In this document: piece after piece, positions 33,817 to 44,928 of the stretch
Position numbering within the stretch: position 1 is the stretch's first letter
How the letters are laid out: each line of letters starts with the position of its first letter
NCBI RefSeq assembly: GCF_008329705.1
Contig: NZ_VTSX01000003.1
Span: forward strand, 124,001 to 188,000
Length of the DNA stretch: 64,000 nucleotides
Direction: 5' to 3'
Origin: Chryseobacterium sp. SN22
Lineage (GTDB): Bacteria; Bacteroidota; Bacteroidia; Flavobacteriales; Weeksellaceae
The notes under the pieces: generated by a model
Database searches by the model: none
Told to the model about the DNA's origin: nothing
The model's input: the letters and a program-made list of their open reading frames with translations, nothing else
Translations under genes and position numbers: made by a program

Positions 33817-34938
33817 TTACACAATGGTGGATTTTCCAAGCTTCACATTTTCAAAATTATAATACGACTTCTCAGAATAGGTAATATAATCTGCAATAAA
33901 GCTTCCTACTTCAGCGGTAGAACACGGCTGTTCGGCATTCAGGTCTACCGTCACATATTTGTTTTCAATGGCGTGCTGCACCGACTGTCTTAATTTTTCG
34001 GCCGCCTGATCAAGCTTCAGGTAATCCAGCATCATAGCGGTACTTAAAAGAGAGGCAATCGGGTTGGCAATTCCCTTTCCTTTGGCCTGCGGATACGAAC
34101 CGTGGATGGGTTCAAACAAAGCATTTTCGGTCCCGATGGAGGCGGAAGGCAGCAGCCCGATAGAACCACCGATGACACTCGCTTCATCGGAAATGATATC
34201 CCCGAACATATTTTCCGTCACAATAACATCAAACTGCTTCGGATTCAGGATCAGCTGCATGGCCGCATTATCAACAAACATAAAATCCAGCTCCACGTCC
34301 GGATATCCGGCGGCAATCTCTTTACAAACCTTTCTCCATAATCTTGAAGTATCAAGAACGTTGGCTTTGTCGATAAGCGTAACTTTCTTTCTGCGCTTCA
34401 GGGCTTCCTGAAACGCCATGTGAACGATCGGGGCAATTTCATCCCTGTGATACTTGCAGTTATCATAAGCATACCCTGCTTCCTCATCCGTAAATTTTTC
34501 CCCGAAATAAATTCCGCTTACCAGTTCCCGGAAAATCTGGATATCCGTCCCGGCAATAATCTCTCTTTTCAAAGGGCTTTTATCGATCAGCGAACTGTAG
34601 GTCTTCAAAGGTCGGATATTGGCAAAAAGACCAAGCTCCTTGCGGAGTTTCAGCAGGCCCTGTTCGGGACGCACTTTTGCATCCGGATTATTATCAAAAG
34701 AAGGATCTCCTATGGCTCCGAACAATACGGCGTCAGAATTCCGGCAGATAGCCAGGGTTTCATCCGGCAGCGGATTCCCCGTTTTATCTATAGCTTCCGC
34801 GCCCATCAGCCCGTAGGTAAAATCAAACTCATAGTGAAAGGCTTCCGCAATGGCATTTAAAATTTTAATGCTTTCACCTACGACTTCCGGACCGATGCCA
34901 TCTCCGGGAAGCACCGCGATGTTAAACTTAGTTTTCAT
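33817..34938 (-). CDS. leuB: 3-isopropylmalate dehydrogenase
   Basis: A 373-residue NAD-dependent beta-decarboxylating dehydrogenase that oxidises 3-isopropylmalate in leucine synthesis. Signatures: [11 protein letters not shown] at the N-terminus, [13 protein letters not shown] near residue 140, the [15 protein letters not shown] metal-binding segment, and the NAD-site [15 protein letters not shown]. The conserved N-terminus ([14 protein letters not shown]) sets the start at 34938, overlapping the leuD stop by 11 bases. It is the last gene of leuA-C-D-B. Confidence 0.96.
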   Translation of the reverse strand: MKTKFNIAVLPGDGIGPEVVGESIKILNAIAEAFHYEFDFTYGLMGAEAIDKTGNPLPDETLAICRNSDAVLFGAIGDPSFDNNPDAKVRPEQGLLKLRKELGLFANIRPLKTYSSLIDKSPLKREIIAGTDIQIFRELVSGIYFGEKFTDEEAGYAYDNCKYHRDEIAPIVHMAFQEALKRRKKVTLIDKANVLDTSRLWRKVCKEIAAGYPDVELDFMFVDNAAMQLILNPKQFDVIVTENMFGDIISDEASVIGGSIGLLPSASIGTENALFEPIHGSYPQAKGKGIANPIASLLSTAMMLDYLKLDQAAEKLRQSVQHAIENKYVTVDLNAEQPCSTAEVGSFIADYITYSEKSYYNFENVKLGKSTIV

Positions 34939-35527
34939 ATACTTTCTGTGTTTTAAGTTCAAATTCTCTGATGGCCTGTTTTCTGCTGATTAAAAAATCG
35001 ATGTCATCATAACCATTCATCAGGCAGATCTTTTTATAGGAGTCAATTTCAAAACTTTCTGATTTATCATCAAAAGTGACGGTTTGTCTTTCTACATCAA
35101 CCACAAGCTCTTTCTCAGGGTTTTCGGTAATGCAATTCAGGATTTCTTTCAGGAATGCTTCGGAAACTTTTACCGGAAGCAAACCGTTATTCAAAGCATT
35201 TCCTTTAAAAATGTCAGCGAAGAAGCTTGAGACCACGACTTTGAAACCGTAATCCGTCAATGACCATGCGGCATGTTCCCGGCTGCTTCCGCAACCGAAA
35301 TTGTTGCCGGCCACCAGGATTTCCCCGCTGTACTTTGGATTGTTCAGAACAAAATCGGCATTCGGTACTCCGGTATGGACGTTATACCGCCAGTCCCTGA
35401 AAAGGTTTTCTCCAAAACCTTTTTTATCAATACTTTTTAAAAAGCGGGCCGGAATGATCTGGTCCGTATCTATATTTTCAACCGGTAAAGGAATTGCCCG
35501 GGATTTTATAATAACCAATTTTTGCAT
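34928..35527 (-). CDS. leuD: 3-isopropylmalate dehydratase small subunit
   Basis: A 199-residue swivel-domain subunit that pairs with LeuC to isomerise 2-isopropylmalate. Motifs: [16 protein letters not shown] near residue 15, [17 protein letters not shown] near residue 70, and GLLPVKV. The start at 35527 is chosen because family members begin just before KLVIIKS. It is separated from leuC by 113 bases that contain a short tandem repeat, and overlaps leuB. Confidence 0.95.
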   Translation of the reverse strand: MQKLVIIKSRAIPLPVENIDTDQIIPARFLKSIDKKGFGENLFRDWRYNVHTGVPNADFVLNNPKYSGEILVAGNNFGCGSSREHAAWSLTDYGFKVVVSSFFADIFKGNALNNGLLPVKVSEAFLKEILNCITENPEKELVVDVERQTVTFDDKSESFEIDSYKKICLMNGYDDIDFLISRKQAIREFELKTQKVYEN

Positions 35528-35546
35528 TTTGTTTAGTTTTTTAAAG

Positions 35547-35587
35547 GTCAATGGTCAATTTTACTTCGTAAGTCAATGGTCAATTTT
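35547..35587. repeat. 16-base direct repeat between leuC and leuD
   Basis: GTCAATGGTCAATTTT occurs at 35547-35562 and 35572-35587, a 25-base period. Each unit itself contains a doubled GTCAAT. Confidence 0.8.
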
Positions 35588-35640
35588 TAAACGATTTTAA
35601 AATTTACTTGCATAGCGAAATTCGCCATTCACCTATCCGA

Positions 35641-37020
35641 TCAGTTTTCGAAGACCGATATTTTTCCTTCGACTGCTACTTTTGCAGCAGTCAGCGGACT
35701 TGCCAGAATCGTTCTTGCTCCCTGACCCTGTCTTCCTTCAAAATTTCTGTTGGAGGTAGATACACAATATTCACCTTCCGGGATCTTATCGTCGTTCATG
35801 GCAAGGCATGCCGAACATCCCGGCTGCCTGATCTGAAAACCGGCTTCAGTGAAAATGACATCCAGCCCTTCTTCAAAAATCTGTTTAACGACCTGCTGGG
35901 AACCGGGAACGATCAGCGCCTGAACATTTTCCGATTTTCTTTTCCCTTTAATATAATTTGCTGCAGTCCGAAAATCTTCGATTCTTGCATTCGTACAGCT
36001 TCCGATGAAAACATAATTCACCGTAATATCCGAAAGCGCCTGTCCGGCTTTTAAACCCATATATTTCAACGCTTTTTCCTCAGAATCATTCTGTGGAAAC
36101 GGAATATTCTGGCTGATGGGAATTCCCATACCCGGATGGGTCCCGTATGTTACCATCGGGTGAATATCAGAGGCATCAAAGGAGAACTCCGCATCAAAAA
36201 CCGCTTCATCGTCTGTTTTCAATGTTTTCCAATACTCTGCTTTTTCTGCCCACTCTTCTCCTTTCGGGGCAAAGGTCCGACCTTTTACATATTGGAAAGT
36301 GGTTTCATCCGGTGCAATCATTCCGCCGCGGGCTCCCATTTCGATGCTCATGTTGCAGACCGTCATTCTTCCCTCCATCGACATTTCCTCAAAAACATTT
36401 CCGGCATATTCACAGAAATATCCTGTTCCGCCGTCAGTCCCGACTTTTGAAATAATATACAGGATCACATCTTTAGGCTGAACATTTTTACTTAATGTTC
36501 CGTTTACCGTAATCCTCATGGATTTTGGTTTGTTCAGCAATAAGCATTGGCTCGCAAAAACCTGCGCCACCTGGCTTGTACCTATTCCGAAAGCAATCGA
36601 GCCGAAAGCGCCATGGGTAGAAGTATGGCTGTCGCCGCAGACAATACTCATTCCCGGCTGGGTAACGCCAAGCTCAGGGGCAATGATGTGAACAATTCCC
36701 TGGTACGGATGACCCAAACCGTACAATTCAATATTGTTTTTCTTACAGTTTCCGGTAAGCTGCTCTACCTGGTTTCTCGAAGATTCGTCACGGATGGGCT
36801 TATCCTGATCCCAGGTCGGAACATTATGATCGGCAGTGGCCACAATCTGCCGCGGCCTGAAAACTTCCAGATTCCTTGATTCCAGTTCGGCAAAGGCCTG
36901 TGGGCTGGTGACTTCGTGGATCAGGTGCTTATCGATATAGATGATCTGAGGTCCGTCCGGAATTGTTTCGACCACATGGGCATCCCAGACTTTGTCAAAA
37001 AGTGTTTTCTTATTATTCAT
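35641..37020 (-). CDS. leuC: 3-isopropylmalate dehydratase large subunit
   Basis: A 459-residue aconitase-family enzyme carrying a [4Fe-4S] cluster. Cluster ligands appear as the cysteine in [14 protein letters not shown] (near residue 340) and the pair in GCSACLAM (near residue 400). Substrate and structural motifs include [14 protein letters not shown] and [11 protein letters not shown]. The conserved start [17 protein letters not shown] places the ATG at 37020, 29 bases after leuA. Works with LeuD. Confidence 0.96.
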   Translation of the reverse strand: MNNKKTLFDKVWDAHVVETIPDGPQIIYIDKHLIHEVTSPQAFAELESRNLEVFRPRQIVATADHNVPTWDQDKPIRDESSRNQVEQLTGNCKKNNIELYGLGHPYQGIVHIIAPELGVTQPGMSIVCGDSHTSTHGAFGSIAFGIGTSQVAQVFASQCLLLNKPKSMRITVNGTLSKNVQPKDVILYIISKVGTDGGTGYFCEYAGNVFEEMSMEGRMTVCNMSIEMGARGGMIAPDETTFQYVKGRTFAPKGEEWAEKAEYWKTLKTDDEAVFDAEFSFDASDIHPMVTYGTHPGMGIPISQNIPFPQNDSEEKALKYMGLKAGQALSDITVNYVFIGSCTNARIEDFRTAANYIKGKRKSENVQALIVPGSQQVVKQIFEEGLDVIFTEAGFQIRQPGCSACLAMNDDKIPEGEYCVSTSNRNFEGRQGQGARTILASPLTAAKVAVEGKISVFEN

Positions 37021-37049
37021 TTCAAATGATTCTGTTAAAATCAATATTA

Positions 37050-38213
37050 CTATCCTATTTTTCTGGTCACTTTTTCGATGATCGCACTCAGGTCGTTATT
37101 ATCAACTTCTTTTTTACGGTCGGCCACTCTTAGGAATTCCTCGTATAAAAAGTCCAGTTCGTTTTTTGTCACTTCAAAACCGATATGCTTAAACCGGTAA
37201 GCCAATGCCGAACGTCCGCTCCTTGCCGTCAGCACAATTGTTGAAGCATTCACTCCTACTTCTGCCGGATCAATAATTTCGTACGTTTCCCTGTTTTTGA
37301 TGATACCGTCCTGGTGAATCCCTGAGCTGTGGGCAAAAGCATTGGCTCCGACAATAGCCTTATTCGGCTGTACGGGCATTCCCATCAGTTCCGAAACCAG
37401 GAAGCTCATCGGGTTCAGCATTCTGGACTTTACATCGGTATACAGCTGTAAGTCCGGATGCTGTCTGAGAATCATCACCACTTCTTCCAAAGCGGTATTT
37501 CCTGCTCTTTCGCCAAGCCCATTGATGGTACATTCGATTTGCCTTGCCCCGTTGATCACTCCTGAAATAGAATTGGCAGTGGCCATTCCCAGATCATTGT
37601 GGCAGTGGCAGGAAAGGATGGCTCTGTCGATACCGTTTACATTTTCTTTTAAATATTTTATTTTATTACCGTATTCTTCCGGCAGGCAATATCCCGTGGT
37701 GTCTGGAATATTAAGTACCGTAGCACCTGCTTTGATGGCCGCTTCACAAACTCTGGCCAGGTAATCGTTATCGGTTCTTCCGGCATCTTCGGCATAAAAT
37801 TCCACATCCTCTACAAAATTTTTGGCGTATTTTACAGCCTGTGAGGCTCTTTCGATAATATCTTCCCGATTAGAATTGAATTTAAATCTGATATGGGAAT
37901 CCGAAGTTCCGATTCCGGTGTGGATTCTTGGCCTTTTGGCAAAGCGCAGAGCTTCAGCTGCGGCATCGATGTCTTTTTGGTTGGCCCTGGTCAGTCCGCA
38001 TACTTTTGCATTTTTCACCAGTTTTGAAATCTCTGAAACGGAATGAAAATCACCGGGACTTGAAATTGGAAAACCCGCTTCGATAACATCTACTCCCAGC
38101 TCATCCAGTTTTTCGGCAATTATTAATTTCTGCTCTGTATTTAACTTGCAACCCGGGACCTGCTCTCCGTCACGCAACGTGGTATCAAAAATTTCAATTT
38201 TTTCGGATTTCAT
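37050..38213 (-). CDS. leuA: 2-isopropylmalate synthase, short form
   Basis: A 387-residue enzyme joining acetyl-CoA and 2-ketoisovalerate, the first committed leucine step. The HMGL-like catalytic barrel shows [13 protein letters not shown] at the N-terminus, the metal histidines in [12 protein letters not shown], and [14 protein letters not shown]. It ends soon after the helical linker domain ([10 protein letters not shown]), so the C-terminal regulatory domain of about 120 residues, which binds leucine in the 510-residue enzymes, is absent. The downstream leuC-leuD-leuB genes argue against a homocitrate or citramalate synthase. Confidence 0.94.
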   Translation of the reverse strand: MKSEKIEIFDTTLRDGEQVPGCKLNTEQKLIIAEKLDELGVDVIEAGFPISSPGDFHSVSEISKLVKNAKVCGLTRANQKDIDAAAEALRFAKRPRIHTGIGTSDSHIRFKFNSNREDIIERASQAVKYAKNFVEDVEFYAEDAGRTDNDYLARVCEAAIKAGATVLNIPDTTGYCLPEEYGNKIKYLKENVNGIDRAILSCHCHNDLGMATANSISGVINGARQIECTINGLGERAGNTALEEVVMILRQHPDLQLYTDVKSRMLNPMSFLVSELMGMPVQPNKAIVGANAFAHSSGIHQDGIIKNRETYEIIDPAEVGVNASTIVLTARSGRSALAYRFKHIGFEVTKNELDFLYEEFLRVADRKKEVDNNDLSAIIEKVTRKIG

Positions 38214-38240
38214 AATGAAGTTTTTTACTTAATTTTGAAC

Positions 38241-38248
38241 CAAAACTA
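38241..38248 (-). promoter_or_regulatory. -10 element (TAGTTTTG) of the leu operon
   Basis: Exact TAnnTTTG on the minus strand, 27 bases before the leuA ATG. No -33 TTTG is at the right spacing. Confidence 0.55.
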
Positions 38249-38361
38249 GAAAGATGAAACGTTCAGTCATTACCGGTTTTCACAAAAATTACAATAGCCA
38301 AAATATCATAATTTTACCCTAACCAGTTATCTAACAATATTTTAATTTCCAAAAATTTACA

Positions 38362-39906
38362 ATGGCAGAATTGCATAAAGATTTTCTATTTGTCCTGATC
38401 AAATCCCTTACCATGTCAGAAAAAAGACAATTCAGGCTGTATGTGAACCGTCTTGGAATTAATGTGGATGCCAAATTTCTTCTGCTGTTTTCAGAAATCG
38501 AAAAGATGAAAGAATATGATGAAAACATTATCATCGAGAAGAAAATTTCCACAAAGCAGCAGTTGTCTAATCTGAAGGCCCACCTTTATAAACAGATCCT
38601 TGTGAGCTTACGAATGAATCCCAGCCATCAGAATTACCGGATCCAGCTTCGGGAACAATTGGATTTTGCCAATATTCTCTACCAGAAGGGCCTTTACAAA
38701 CAGGCTCTGAAAATATTGGATAAAACAAAACAGTCGGCTTTGCAGCTGGATGAAAAAACCATTGCTTCGGAAATCATTGATCTGGAAAAAGTTATTGAAT
38801 CCCAATTTATTACCCGGAGTATTGAAGGCCGTGCCGACGAACTGATCCGGCAATCTACGGAAATCAGTAAGCAGAATCATTACACTACGGAATTATCCAA
38901 CCTTTCGTTGAAATTATACAGCGAAATGCTTACCCATGGTTATGTAAAAAACCATGAAGACCGGGAACAAATTATGAGTCTTTTCAATGCACAGATTCAG
39001 AAAATTAATTTCGAAAGGCTGAATTTTACGGAAAAGCTGTGGTATTTCAAAGCGCATGTCTGGAAAAACCAGCTGCTCCAGGATTATAAGTATACCCTGA
39101 AATATGCCTTTCAATGGGTAGACCTGTTTCACAAAAATCCGGAAATGATCTTCAGCCATCCGGTCTGGTACATCAAAGGCAATACCTATCTCCTGAAAAT
39201 CCTTTTCCTATACGGAAATATCGACATCCTTGAAAACAGTTTCAGAGAGTTTAACGAAAGGGTGCATTCCTCAAGCTTTGCTCAAAATGAAAACCTTCAA
39301 TCGCTTATTTTTCTTACCCATTACAATACGCTAATGAACATTCACTTCGTGAAAGGTGAGTTCTTTTCAGGATCCAGGCTTATTCCTGAAATCGAACTGA
39401 AAATGGAAAAGCTGAGGGATAAAATTGATGAGCACCATTTTATGATTTTATACCTTAAAATGGCCGCCTTGTTTTTCGGAAGCAAAAAGTTTATAGAATC
39501 CATAAAATATTCTTTAAACATCATTGAGTCAAAAGGCAATGTGCAGGAAGATCTGCTCTTCCACACCAGAATACTGATTTTAATGGCAAAATATGAATCA
39601 GGAAATGACGAAGATTATGATGAATTTATCAGATCGACATCAAAATTTGTCAAAAAGATGAAAAAACCGGATGAATTCCATTTTGAAAGCGTAGCTTTCT
39701 TTAAAAACCTGAATGGTGTAACGCCCGACCGGCAACTTGAATCTTTCAGGAAATTCGATGCTGAGCTAGAGTTTTTTGCAGGTAACGAATATTACAGAAG
39801 ATCCCTTTTATACATTGATATTCACGGGTGGGTAAAATCCAAAGTGCGGAACGTGGATGTGATTGAAATTATCAAGGAGAAGGTGAGGTATAAGAGACGG
39901 AGTTGA
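38362..39906 (+). CDS. conserved hypothetical protein, helical-repeat type
   Basis: A 514-residue cytoplasmic protein with no signal peptide or membrane segment. Almost the whole length is amphipathic alpha-helix, with a TPR-like look in LDFANILYQKGLYKQALKIL (about residue 95) and later helices, suggesting a protein-binding superhelix. I recognise the style from flavobacterial genomes but no named domain. It is divergent from the leu operon and has no obvious partner downstream. Confidence 0.8.
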   Translation: MAELHKDFLFVLIKSLTMSEKRQFRLYVNRLGINVDAKFLLLFSEIEKMKEYDENIIIEKKISTKQQLSNLKAHLYKQILVSLRMNPSHQNYRIQLREQLDFANILYQKGLYKQALKILDKTKQSALQLDEKTIASEIIDLEKVIESQFITRSIEGRADELIRQSTEISKQNHYTTELSNLSLKLYSEMLTHGYVKNHEDREQIMSLFNAQIQKINFERLNFTEKLWYFKAHVWKNQLLQDYKYTLKYAFQWVDLFHKNPEMIFSHPVWYIKGNTYLLKILFLYGNIDILENSFREFNERVHSSSFAQNENLQSLIFLTHYNTLMNIHFVKGEFFSGSRLIPEIELKMEKLRDKIDEHHFMILYLKMAALFFGSKKFIESIKYSLNIIESKGNVQEDLLFHTRILILMAKYESGNDEDYDEFIRSTSKFVKKMKKPDEFHFESVAFFKNLNGVTPDRQLESFRKFDAELEFFAGNEYYRRSLLYIDIHGWVKSKVRNVDVIEIIKEKVRYKRRS

Positions 39907-40358
39907 TTTCACTAGTGGCTACTAGAGTTCACCCCTTAAGGGTTTTAAATTTTAGGGCTATCCTGAATATCGGGCTATACCCATGTTAATATAAGTTGAT
40001 CGTGAATACTTTGTTAATTTCACATCGTATGCCCGGAAATTCATTGCTGTCTTTCCCTAAATTGATCTGATAAGATTATTAACTGCCCTTCGAGACTTTG
40101 ATGATGTGTTATTTTTGTGACCTTCAGATTCTTTCCGATGTTAATACAGGCCGATCTCTGGGGGATCTTTACCCATTCTTTATTTTTATCCATATGTAAC
40201 TTTAAATCATTCAATATAAATCATTTAACTATCGTAATTATTCCTACCACAACATCATAGCCATAAAATTTATTTCATTAATCCGAAACTGCCTGAATAA
40301 ATTTAGCATCTATATTTTACAAATCCCCTTGAAAATAGCATACTAAGTAAAATTTTCG
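39907..40358. other. intergenic region without a supported gene
   Basis: About 450 AT-rich bases before thrS. A 50-codon frame on the minus strand (40041-40193) exists but has no ribosome-binding or family support. A CCCTTAAGGG palindrome near 39940 may be part of a weak terminator of the upstream gene. Confidence 0.45.
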
Positions 40359-40366
40359 TATTTTTG
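40359..40366 (+). promoter_or_regulatory. -10 element (TATTTTTG) of thrS
   Basis: Exact TAnnTTTG, 24 bases before the thrS ATG. Confidence 0.65.
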
Positions 40367-40390
40367 CCTCTTAAAATTTCTTAGTAAACA

Positions 40391-42310
40391 ATGATAAAAA
40401 TTACACTTCCAGACAACAGCGTCAAAGAATTCGAGGCGGGAGTTACTCCGCTAGATGTGGCAAAATCTATAAGCGAGGGATTGGCTAGAAATGCCATTTC
40501 CGCAGTCGTTAATGACAAACAAGTAGAGACGACCACGCCTATTACCACGGATTCTACGGTACAGCTGCTGACCTGGAATGACGATCTTGGGAAGAAAGCT
40601 TTCTGGCATTCTTCTGCCCACCTTCTGGCGCAGGCGATCCTTGAATTTTATCCTGATGCTAAGCTGACTATTGGTCCGGCCATCGAAAGCGGATTCTATT
40701 ATGATGTAGATTTCGGCGACGAAAGTTTATCAGAAAAAGATTTTGAGAAAATCGAGAAAAAGGTATTGGAAAATGCAAAAAAAGGCTCGACTTTCTCATT
40801 ATACCCTGTCTCCAAGGAGGAAGCATTGAAAACATATGCCGATAATCCGTATAAAGTGGAGCTGATCTCTAATCTTAACGATGGCGAAATTACTTTTGTA
40901 ACCCATGATAACTTCACGGATCTTTGCCGTGGAGGACATATTCCGAATACAAGTATTGTAAAAGCGGTAAAGATTTTAAATGCTGCCGGAGCATACTGGA
41001 GAGGAAATGAAAAGAACCCTCAGCTGACAAGAGTGTACGGCGTTTCTTTCCCTAAACAGAAGGAATTAACTGAATACCTTGAAAGACTTGAAGAAGCGAA
41101 AAGACGGGACCACCGGAAATTAGGTAAGGAATTGGGAATTTTTGCATTCTCTGAAAAAGTAGGTGCCGGATTACCGTTATGGCTACCCAAGGGAACGGCT
41201 TTGAGAAGAAAGCTGGAAAATTTCCTGTCTGCCGCTCAGAAAAAAGGAGGTTACGAATTCGTTATGTCTCCGCATATCGGGTCTAAAGAGCTCTATGTAA
41301 CTTCAGGACACTGGGATAAATACGGGGCTGACAGCTTCCAGCCGATAAAAACGCCGAACGAAGGGGAAGAATTTATGCTGAAGCCGATGAACTGCCCGCA
41401 CCACTGTGAAATCTACAAGACTTCTCAATGGAGCTACAGGGATCTGCCAAAAAGATATGCTGAGTTCGGAACCGTTTATCGCTACGAGCAGTCGGGAGAG
41501 CTTCACGGATTGACAAGGGTTCGTGGGTTTACCCAGGATGACGCCCACCTTTTCTGTACTCCGGACCAGCTGTTGGGAGAGTTTGAAGCTGTAATTGATC
41601 TGGTATTGTATGTTTTCAAATCTTTGGGCTTTGAAGATTTCCTTACTCAGGTTTCTTTAAGGGATCCTGATAACAGAGAAAAATACATCGGTTCTGATGA
41701 GAACTGGGAAAAAGCGGAAAATGCCATCATCACCGCAGCTAAAAACAAAGGCTTGAAAACCGTTGTAGAATACGGTGAAGCCGCATTTTATGGACCGAAA
41801 CTGGACTTCATGGTGAAAGATGCTCTGGGAAGAAAATGGCAGTTGGGAACCATCCAGGTAGATTATAACTTGCCGGAAAGATTCGATCTTCATTATATCG
41901 GAAACGATAATGAGAAGCACAGGCCGGTAATGATCCACAGAGCACCGTTCGGTTCGATGGAACGTTTCATTGCTATTTTGCTTGAGAATACAGCCGGGGA
42001 TTTCCCGTTATGGCTGAGCCCGGATCAGTTTATCATTCTTCCGATCAGTGAAAAATATGTAGATTATGCTAAAAAAGTTTCAGAATTTTTAGAAAATCAC
42101 GATATTAGCGGTCAGATTGATGACCGGAACGAAAAGACCGGAAAGAAGATCCGCGATGCAGAATTAAATAAAATTCCATTCATGCTTGTCGTGGGTGAAA
42201 ATGAGGAGAAGGATGGCACAATTTCTGTACGTAGACGTGGTGAAGGAGATTTAGGGGTAATGAATCTTGAAGATTTCGTTTCCTATTTCAAAAAAGAATC
42301 TGCGATATAA
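40391..42310 (+). CDS. thrS: threonine-tRNA ligase
   Basis: A 639-residue class II synthetase. Domains in order: TGS (1-61), editing domain with the [10 protein letters not shown] motif near residue 75 and the [10 protein letters not shown] motif near 180, class II catalytic core ([10 protein letters not shown] with the zinc-site cysteine, [38 protein letters not shown]), and a C-terminal anticodon-binding domain. Charges tRNA-Thr and edits mischarged serine. The infC gene follows 91 bases later, the usual order in bacteria. Confidence 0.97.
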   Translation: MIKITLPDNSVKEFEAGVTPLDVAKSISEGLARNAISAVVNDKQVETTTPITTDSTVQLLTWNDDLGKKAFWHSSAHLLAQAILEFYPDAKLTIGPAIESGFYYDVDFGDESLSEKDFEKIEKKVLENAKKGSTFSLYPVSKEEALKTYADNPYKVELISNLNDGEITFVTHDNFTDLCRGGHIPNTSIVKAVKILNAAGAYWRGNEKNPQLTRVYGVSFPKQKELTEYLERLEEAKRRDHRKLGKELGIFAFSEKVGAGLPLWLPKGTALRRKLENFLSAAQKKGGYEFVMSPHIGSKELYVTSGHWDKYGADSFQPIKTPNEGEEFMLKPMNCPHHCEIYKTSQWSYRDLPKRYAEFGTVYRYEQSGELHGLTRVRGFTQDDAHLFCTPDQLLGEFEAVIDLVLYVFKSLGFEDFLTQVSLRDPDNREKYIGSDENWEKAENAIITAAKNKGLKTVVEYGEAAFYGPKLDFMVKDALGRKWQLGTIQVDYNLPERFDLHYIGNDNEKHRPVMIHRAPFGSMERFIAILLENTAGDFPLWLSPDQFIILPISEKYVDYAKKVSEFLENHDISGQIDDRNEKTGKKIRDAELNKIPFMLVVGENEEKDGTISVRRRGEGDLGVMNLEDFVSYFKKESAI

Positions 42311-42401
42311 AATCGAAGGTTTAAATTCAGAATTCAAGCTAATGCATGATGTGATTCTGAATGATTATTAAAATAGAATTAACCAATAAAATTATAATAC
42401 A

Positions 42402-42962
42402 ATAGCACAAAGATTTAACAACAGGGGCCCACAAAGACGTCCGGTACAGGAGGACTTACACTTGATCAACGAAAAAATTCGTGTGAGAGAGCTTCGTTTG
42501 GTGGGCGATAACGTAGAGCCGGGAATTTATCCTATCGACAAAGCAAGACAGATTGCTGCTGAGCAGGATCTCGATTTAGTCGTAATTTCCGATAAGGCCG
42601 AACCGTTTATTGCAAGAATTCTGGAATATAAAAAATTCCTTTATGAGCAAAAGAAAAAACAGAAGGAACTAAAAGCTAAGCAGGTAAAAGTGGTGGTAAA
42701 AGAGATCCGTTTCGGACCTCAGACCGATGAGCACGATTACGAATTCAAGAAAAAGCATGCTGAGAAATTCCTTGAAGAAGGTTCAAAATTAAAGACCTAC
42801 GTATTTTTTAAAGGACGTTCGATTATCTTTAAAGACCAGGGAGAAATCCTGCTTCTGAAACTTGCCCAGGAACTGGAGCATGTGGGAAAAGTAGACCAGC
42901 TTCCAAAGCTTGAAGGAAAAAGAATGATTATGATGATGAGTCCTAAAAAACCGGCTAAATAA
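42402..42962 (+). CDS. infC: translation initiation factor IF-3
   Basis: A 186-residue factor that binds the 30S subunit and proofreads start codons. The N-domain runs from QRFNNRG through [17 protein letters not shown] and [20 protein letters not shown]; the C-domain includes [17 protein letters not shown] and the FFKGRSIIF strand. The true start appears to be ATA at 42402 ([14 protein letters not shown]): the frame is closed by TAA at 42387, no ATG, GTG or TTG lies between, and the N-terminal residues are conserved in IF-3. A later TTG at 42462 would remove 20 conserved residues. Non-AUG starts are typical of infC, where IF-3 represses its own translation. Confidence 0.93.
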   Translation: MAQRFNNRGPQRRPVQEDLHLINEKIRVRELRLVGDNVEPGIYPIDKARQIAAEQDLDLVVISDKAEPFIARILEYKKFLYEQKKKQKELKAKQVKVVVKEIRFGPQTDEHDYEFKKKHAEKFLEEGSKLKTYVFFKGRSIIFKDQGEILLLKLAQELEHVGKVDQLPKLEGKRMIMMMSPKKPAK

Positions 42963-43003
42963 TCGATAGCATGGATCATTCGATCCAATAAAACATATCA
43001 ACT

Positions 43004-43032
43004 AAACCGCTTCATTACTGGAGCGGTTTTCT
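43004..43032 (+). terminator. terminator of thrS-infC
   Basis: AAACCGCT (43004-43011) pairs with AGCGGTTT (43022-43029), followed by T's. It separates infC from the next gene. Confidence 0.8.
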
Positions 43033-43133
43033 TATTGAACTTTAGAAACAATCATTGTCCTTTACTTTTTTATTTTTCGTTATTTTGCACTTATTCTTAA
43101 AAGGCTTAAGAAGTTTATCTTTAATTTAATTTC

Positions 43134-44903
43134 ATGAAGGCAGGATATTACTCCTTTCTATTATTCATCCTGATTATTTTTTCATTGGGTTGCTTCTACC
43201 ACTACCCTTTTCTTTCTGATGACAGCCTGATCTCCCTGCGCTATGCCCAGCGTTTGATTGAAGGTAAAGGACTGACCTGGAACGATGGACATCCTGTAGA
43301 AGGTTATTCCAACCTGTTATGGGTACTGCTTATTTCTTTCCTGGGAAAATTAGGGATGGACCTGATCCTCGCAGCCAGAATATTAGGAATCATATGTTCC
43401 ATCGGAACGCTGGCGGTTATTTTTTCTTATTTCGAAACAAAAAATATTAAAAAGCAGTATGTATTTTTAGCGGTTTTCCTTCTGGTGACAACTCCGTGCT
43501 TCACAGTCTGGGCAATTGGCGGATTGGAGCAGCCATTATATATTTTTCTGCTCACCCTTTGTTTAACAGAAGTATCAAAGATCATAAACGACAAAAATTC
43601 CGGCAGGTTGTATTTTCTGGGGCTATGGCTGGGGCTTTTAGCCATTACGAGACCGGACGGTTTTCTGTTTACGATTATAACAGCTGCATTTTTATTGTTT
43701 ATATTCAGAAAGAACAAAAGAAAATTTATTAAAATATTCTTTATTGTTGCCGTTGTGCCTGCTCTATTTTTGTTGGGACAGCTTATTTTCAGATATAGCT
43801 TTTACGGAGAACTGGTTCCCAATACAGCGCTGGTTAAAGTAAAAGTTACCCTGCACCATATTTTACGGGGCGGATTTTATATCCTGAAAGCTTTTACCGG
43901 CACCGTGTTGCTGTCTGCTTTAGGACTATATGGCCTGTTTCATCTGGCTTACAGGAAGAAAAATGTTTTCGGCTTCTACCTGTTACTGAATGTTGCAGCA
44001 TGGACGACTTATGTAGTCCTGATAGGTGGTGATATTTTCCCCGCTTTCCGGCATTATTATGCCGTTCTGATTGTCCTGGTATTTGCAGTTATTTTCAGTT
44101 TGAATGATTTGCAGGCAGGACTGAAAACAAAAAGCCTCAGGACAGGTTTTATAATTCTGCTTATCATCAATCCGTTTATCCAATTGTTAATTCCTGCCAA
44201 TGAATACGCCATTGGAGAGCGTTGGGAATTCCGCGGACTGAAACTTGGAAACACCCTGAAAAATACGTTTCCGGAAACTACTCTGATCGCCGTGACGGCT
44301 GCCGGCTGTATTCCTTATGCCTCCGAACTTCCGGCTATCGATATGCTTGGATTAAATGATTATTATACTCCCCGCCATCCGCCTGAGAATTTTGGTACCG
44401 GCTCTTTAGCGCATGAACTGGGAGATGCCCGATACGTTCTTGGAAGAAATCCCGATATCATCATCTATCATATGGGAGTAACTCCGGAATTTAATATCGG
44501 CGAACAGATGAAAATGAATCCGGTTTTTAAGAATCATTATGTGAAAGTTCTTGCAAAGCAGAGTGGTGATGAACATATTCTGTATTTTAATAAATACGGG
44601 AAAAACACGGGAATTGTAAAGAGAGAGAACATGCTCATTATTCCCGGCTACCTGATGAGCAATGTTTCGAATAATGAAAGCACTTTTAAAAACAGAAGAC
44701 TTCTGAATCATTTGCAGAGAGAAAAGAAATATAGTATCTCCTTTCAAAATCCGGGTTCTGAAAAATGGGAAATAAGCAAATCTCAGCAAAGATTAATTTC
44801 CGTTTCGGAAATCAGTTATAGTAAAAATACGATAACCGTCGAGATCATTCCAGAAAAGGAAATATTTTTAGAAACACTGGAATTACACAGGAAATATAAA
44901 TAA
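43134..44903 (+). CDS. membrane glycosyltransferase, GT-C fold (GT39/ArnT-like)
   Basis: A 589-residue protein with about ten to eleven transmembrane helices and a soluble C-terminal part from about residue 390. The first extracytoplasmic loop holds the acidic motif FLSDDSLISLRYAQRL, as expected for the catalytic aspartate of GT-C enzymes that use lipid-linked sugars; GHPVEGYSNLLW follows. The acceptor is unknown. It sits between infC and rpmI, which are contiguous in most bacteria, behind a terminator and with its own weak -10-like sequence (near 43080), so it looks inserted into a conserved ribosomal gene cluster. Confidence 0.85.
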   Translation: MKAGYYSFLLFILIIFSLGCFYHYPFLSDDSLISLRYAQRLIEGKGLTWNDGHPVEGYSNLLWVLLISFLGKLGMDLILAARILGIICSIGTLAVIFSYFETKNIKKQYVFLAVFLLVTTPCFTVWAIGGLEQPLYIFLLTLCLTEVSKIINDKNSGRLYFLGLWLGLLAITRPDGFLFTIITAAFLLFIFRKNKRKFIKIFFIVAVVPALFLLGQLIFRYSFYGELVPNTALVKVKVTLHHILRGGFYILKAFTGTVLLSALGLYGLFHLAYRKKNVFGFYLLLNVAAWTTYVVLIGGDIFPAFRHYYAVLIVLVFAVIFSLNDLQAGLKTKSLRTGFIILLIINPFIQLLIPANEYAIGERWEFRGLKLGNTLKNTFPETTLIAVTAAGCIPYASELPAIDMLGLNDYYTPRHPPENFGTGSLAHELGDARYVLGRNPDIIIYHMGVTPEFNIGEQMKMNPVFKNHYVKVLAKQSGDEHILYFNKYGKNTGIVKRENMLIIPGYLMSNVSNNESTFKNRRLLNHLQREKKYSISFQNPGSEKWEISKSQQRLISVSEISYSKNTITVEIIPEKEIFLETLELHRKYK

Positions 44904-44910
44904 TTTTTCG

Positions 44911-44918
44911 TAATTTTG
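44911..44918 (+). promoter_or_regulatory. -10 element (TAATTTTG) of rpmI-rplT
   Basis: Exact TAnnTTTG, 72 bases before the rpmI ATG; it gives the ribosomal protein genes their own promoter. Confidence 0.65.
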
Positions 44919-44928
44919 CACACTATTA

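Noticed and set aside
38229..38270. A 13-residue frame upstream of leuA (MTERFIFLVLVQN) rich in Ile, Leu and Val, like a leucine leader peptide
   Set aside because: It overlaps the predicted -10 element TAGTTTTG, so it would not be transcribed from that promoter, and no terminator fits in the 15 bases between its stop and the leuA ATG.
40041..40193. A 50-codon minus-strand frame in the gap before thrS
   Set aside because: No ribosome-binding sequence, signal, domain or partner supports it; it is within the range expected by chance.
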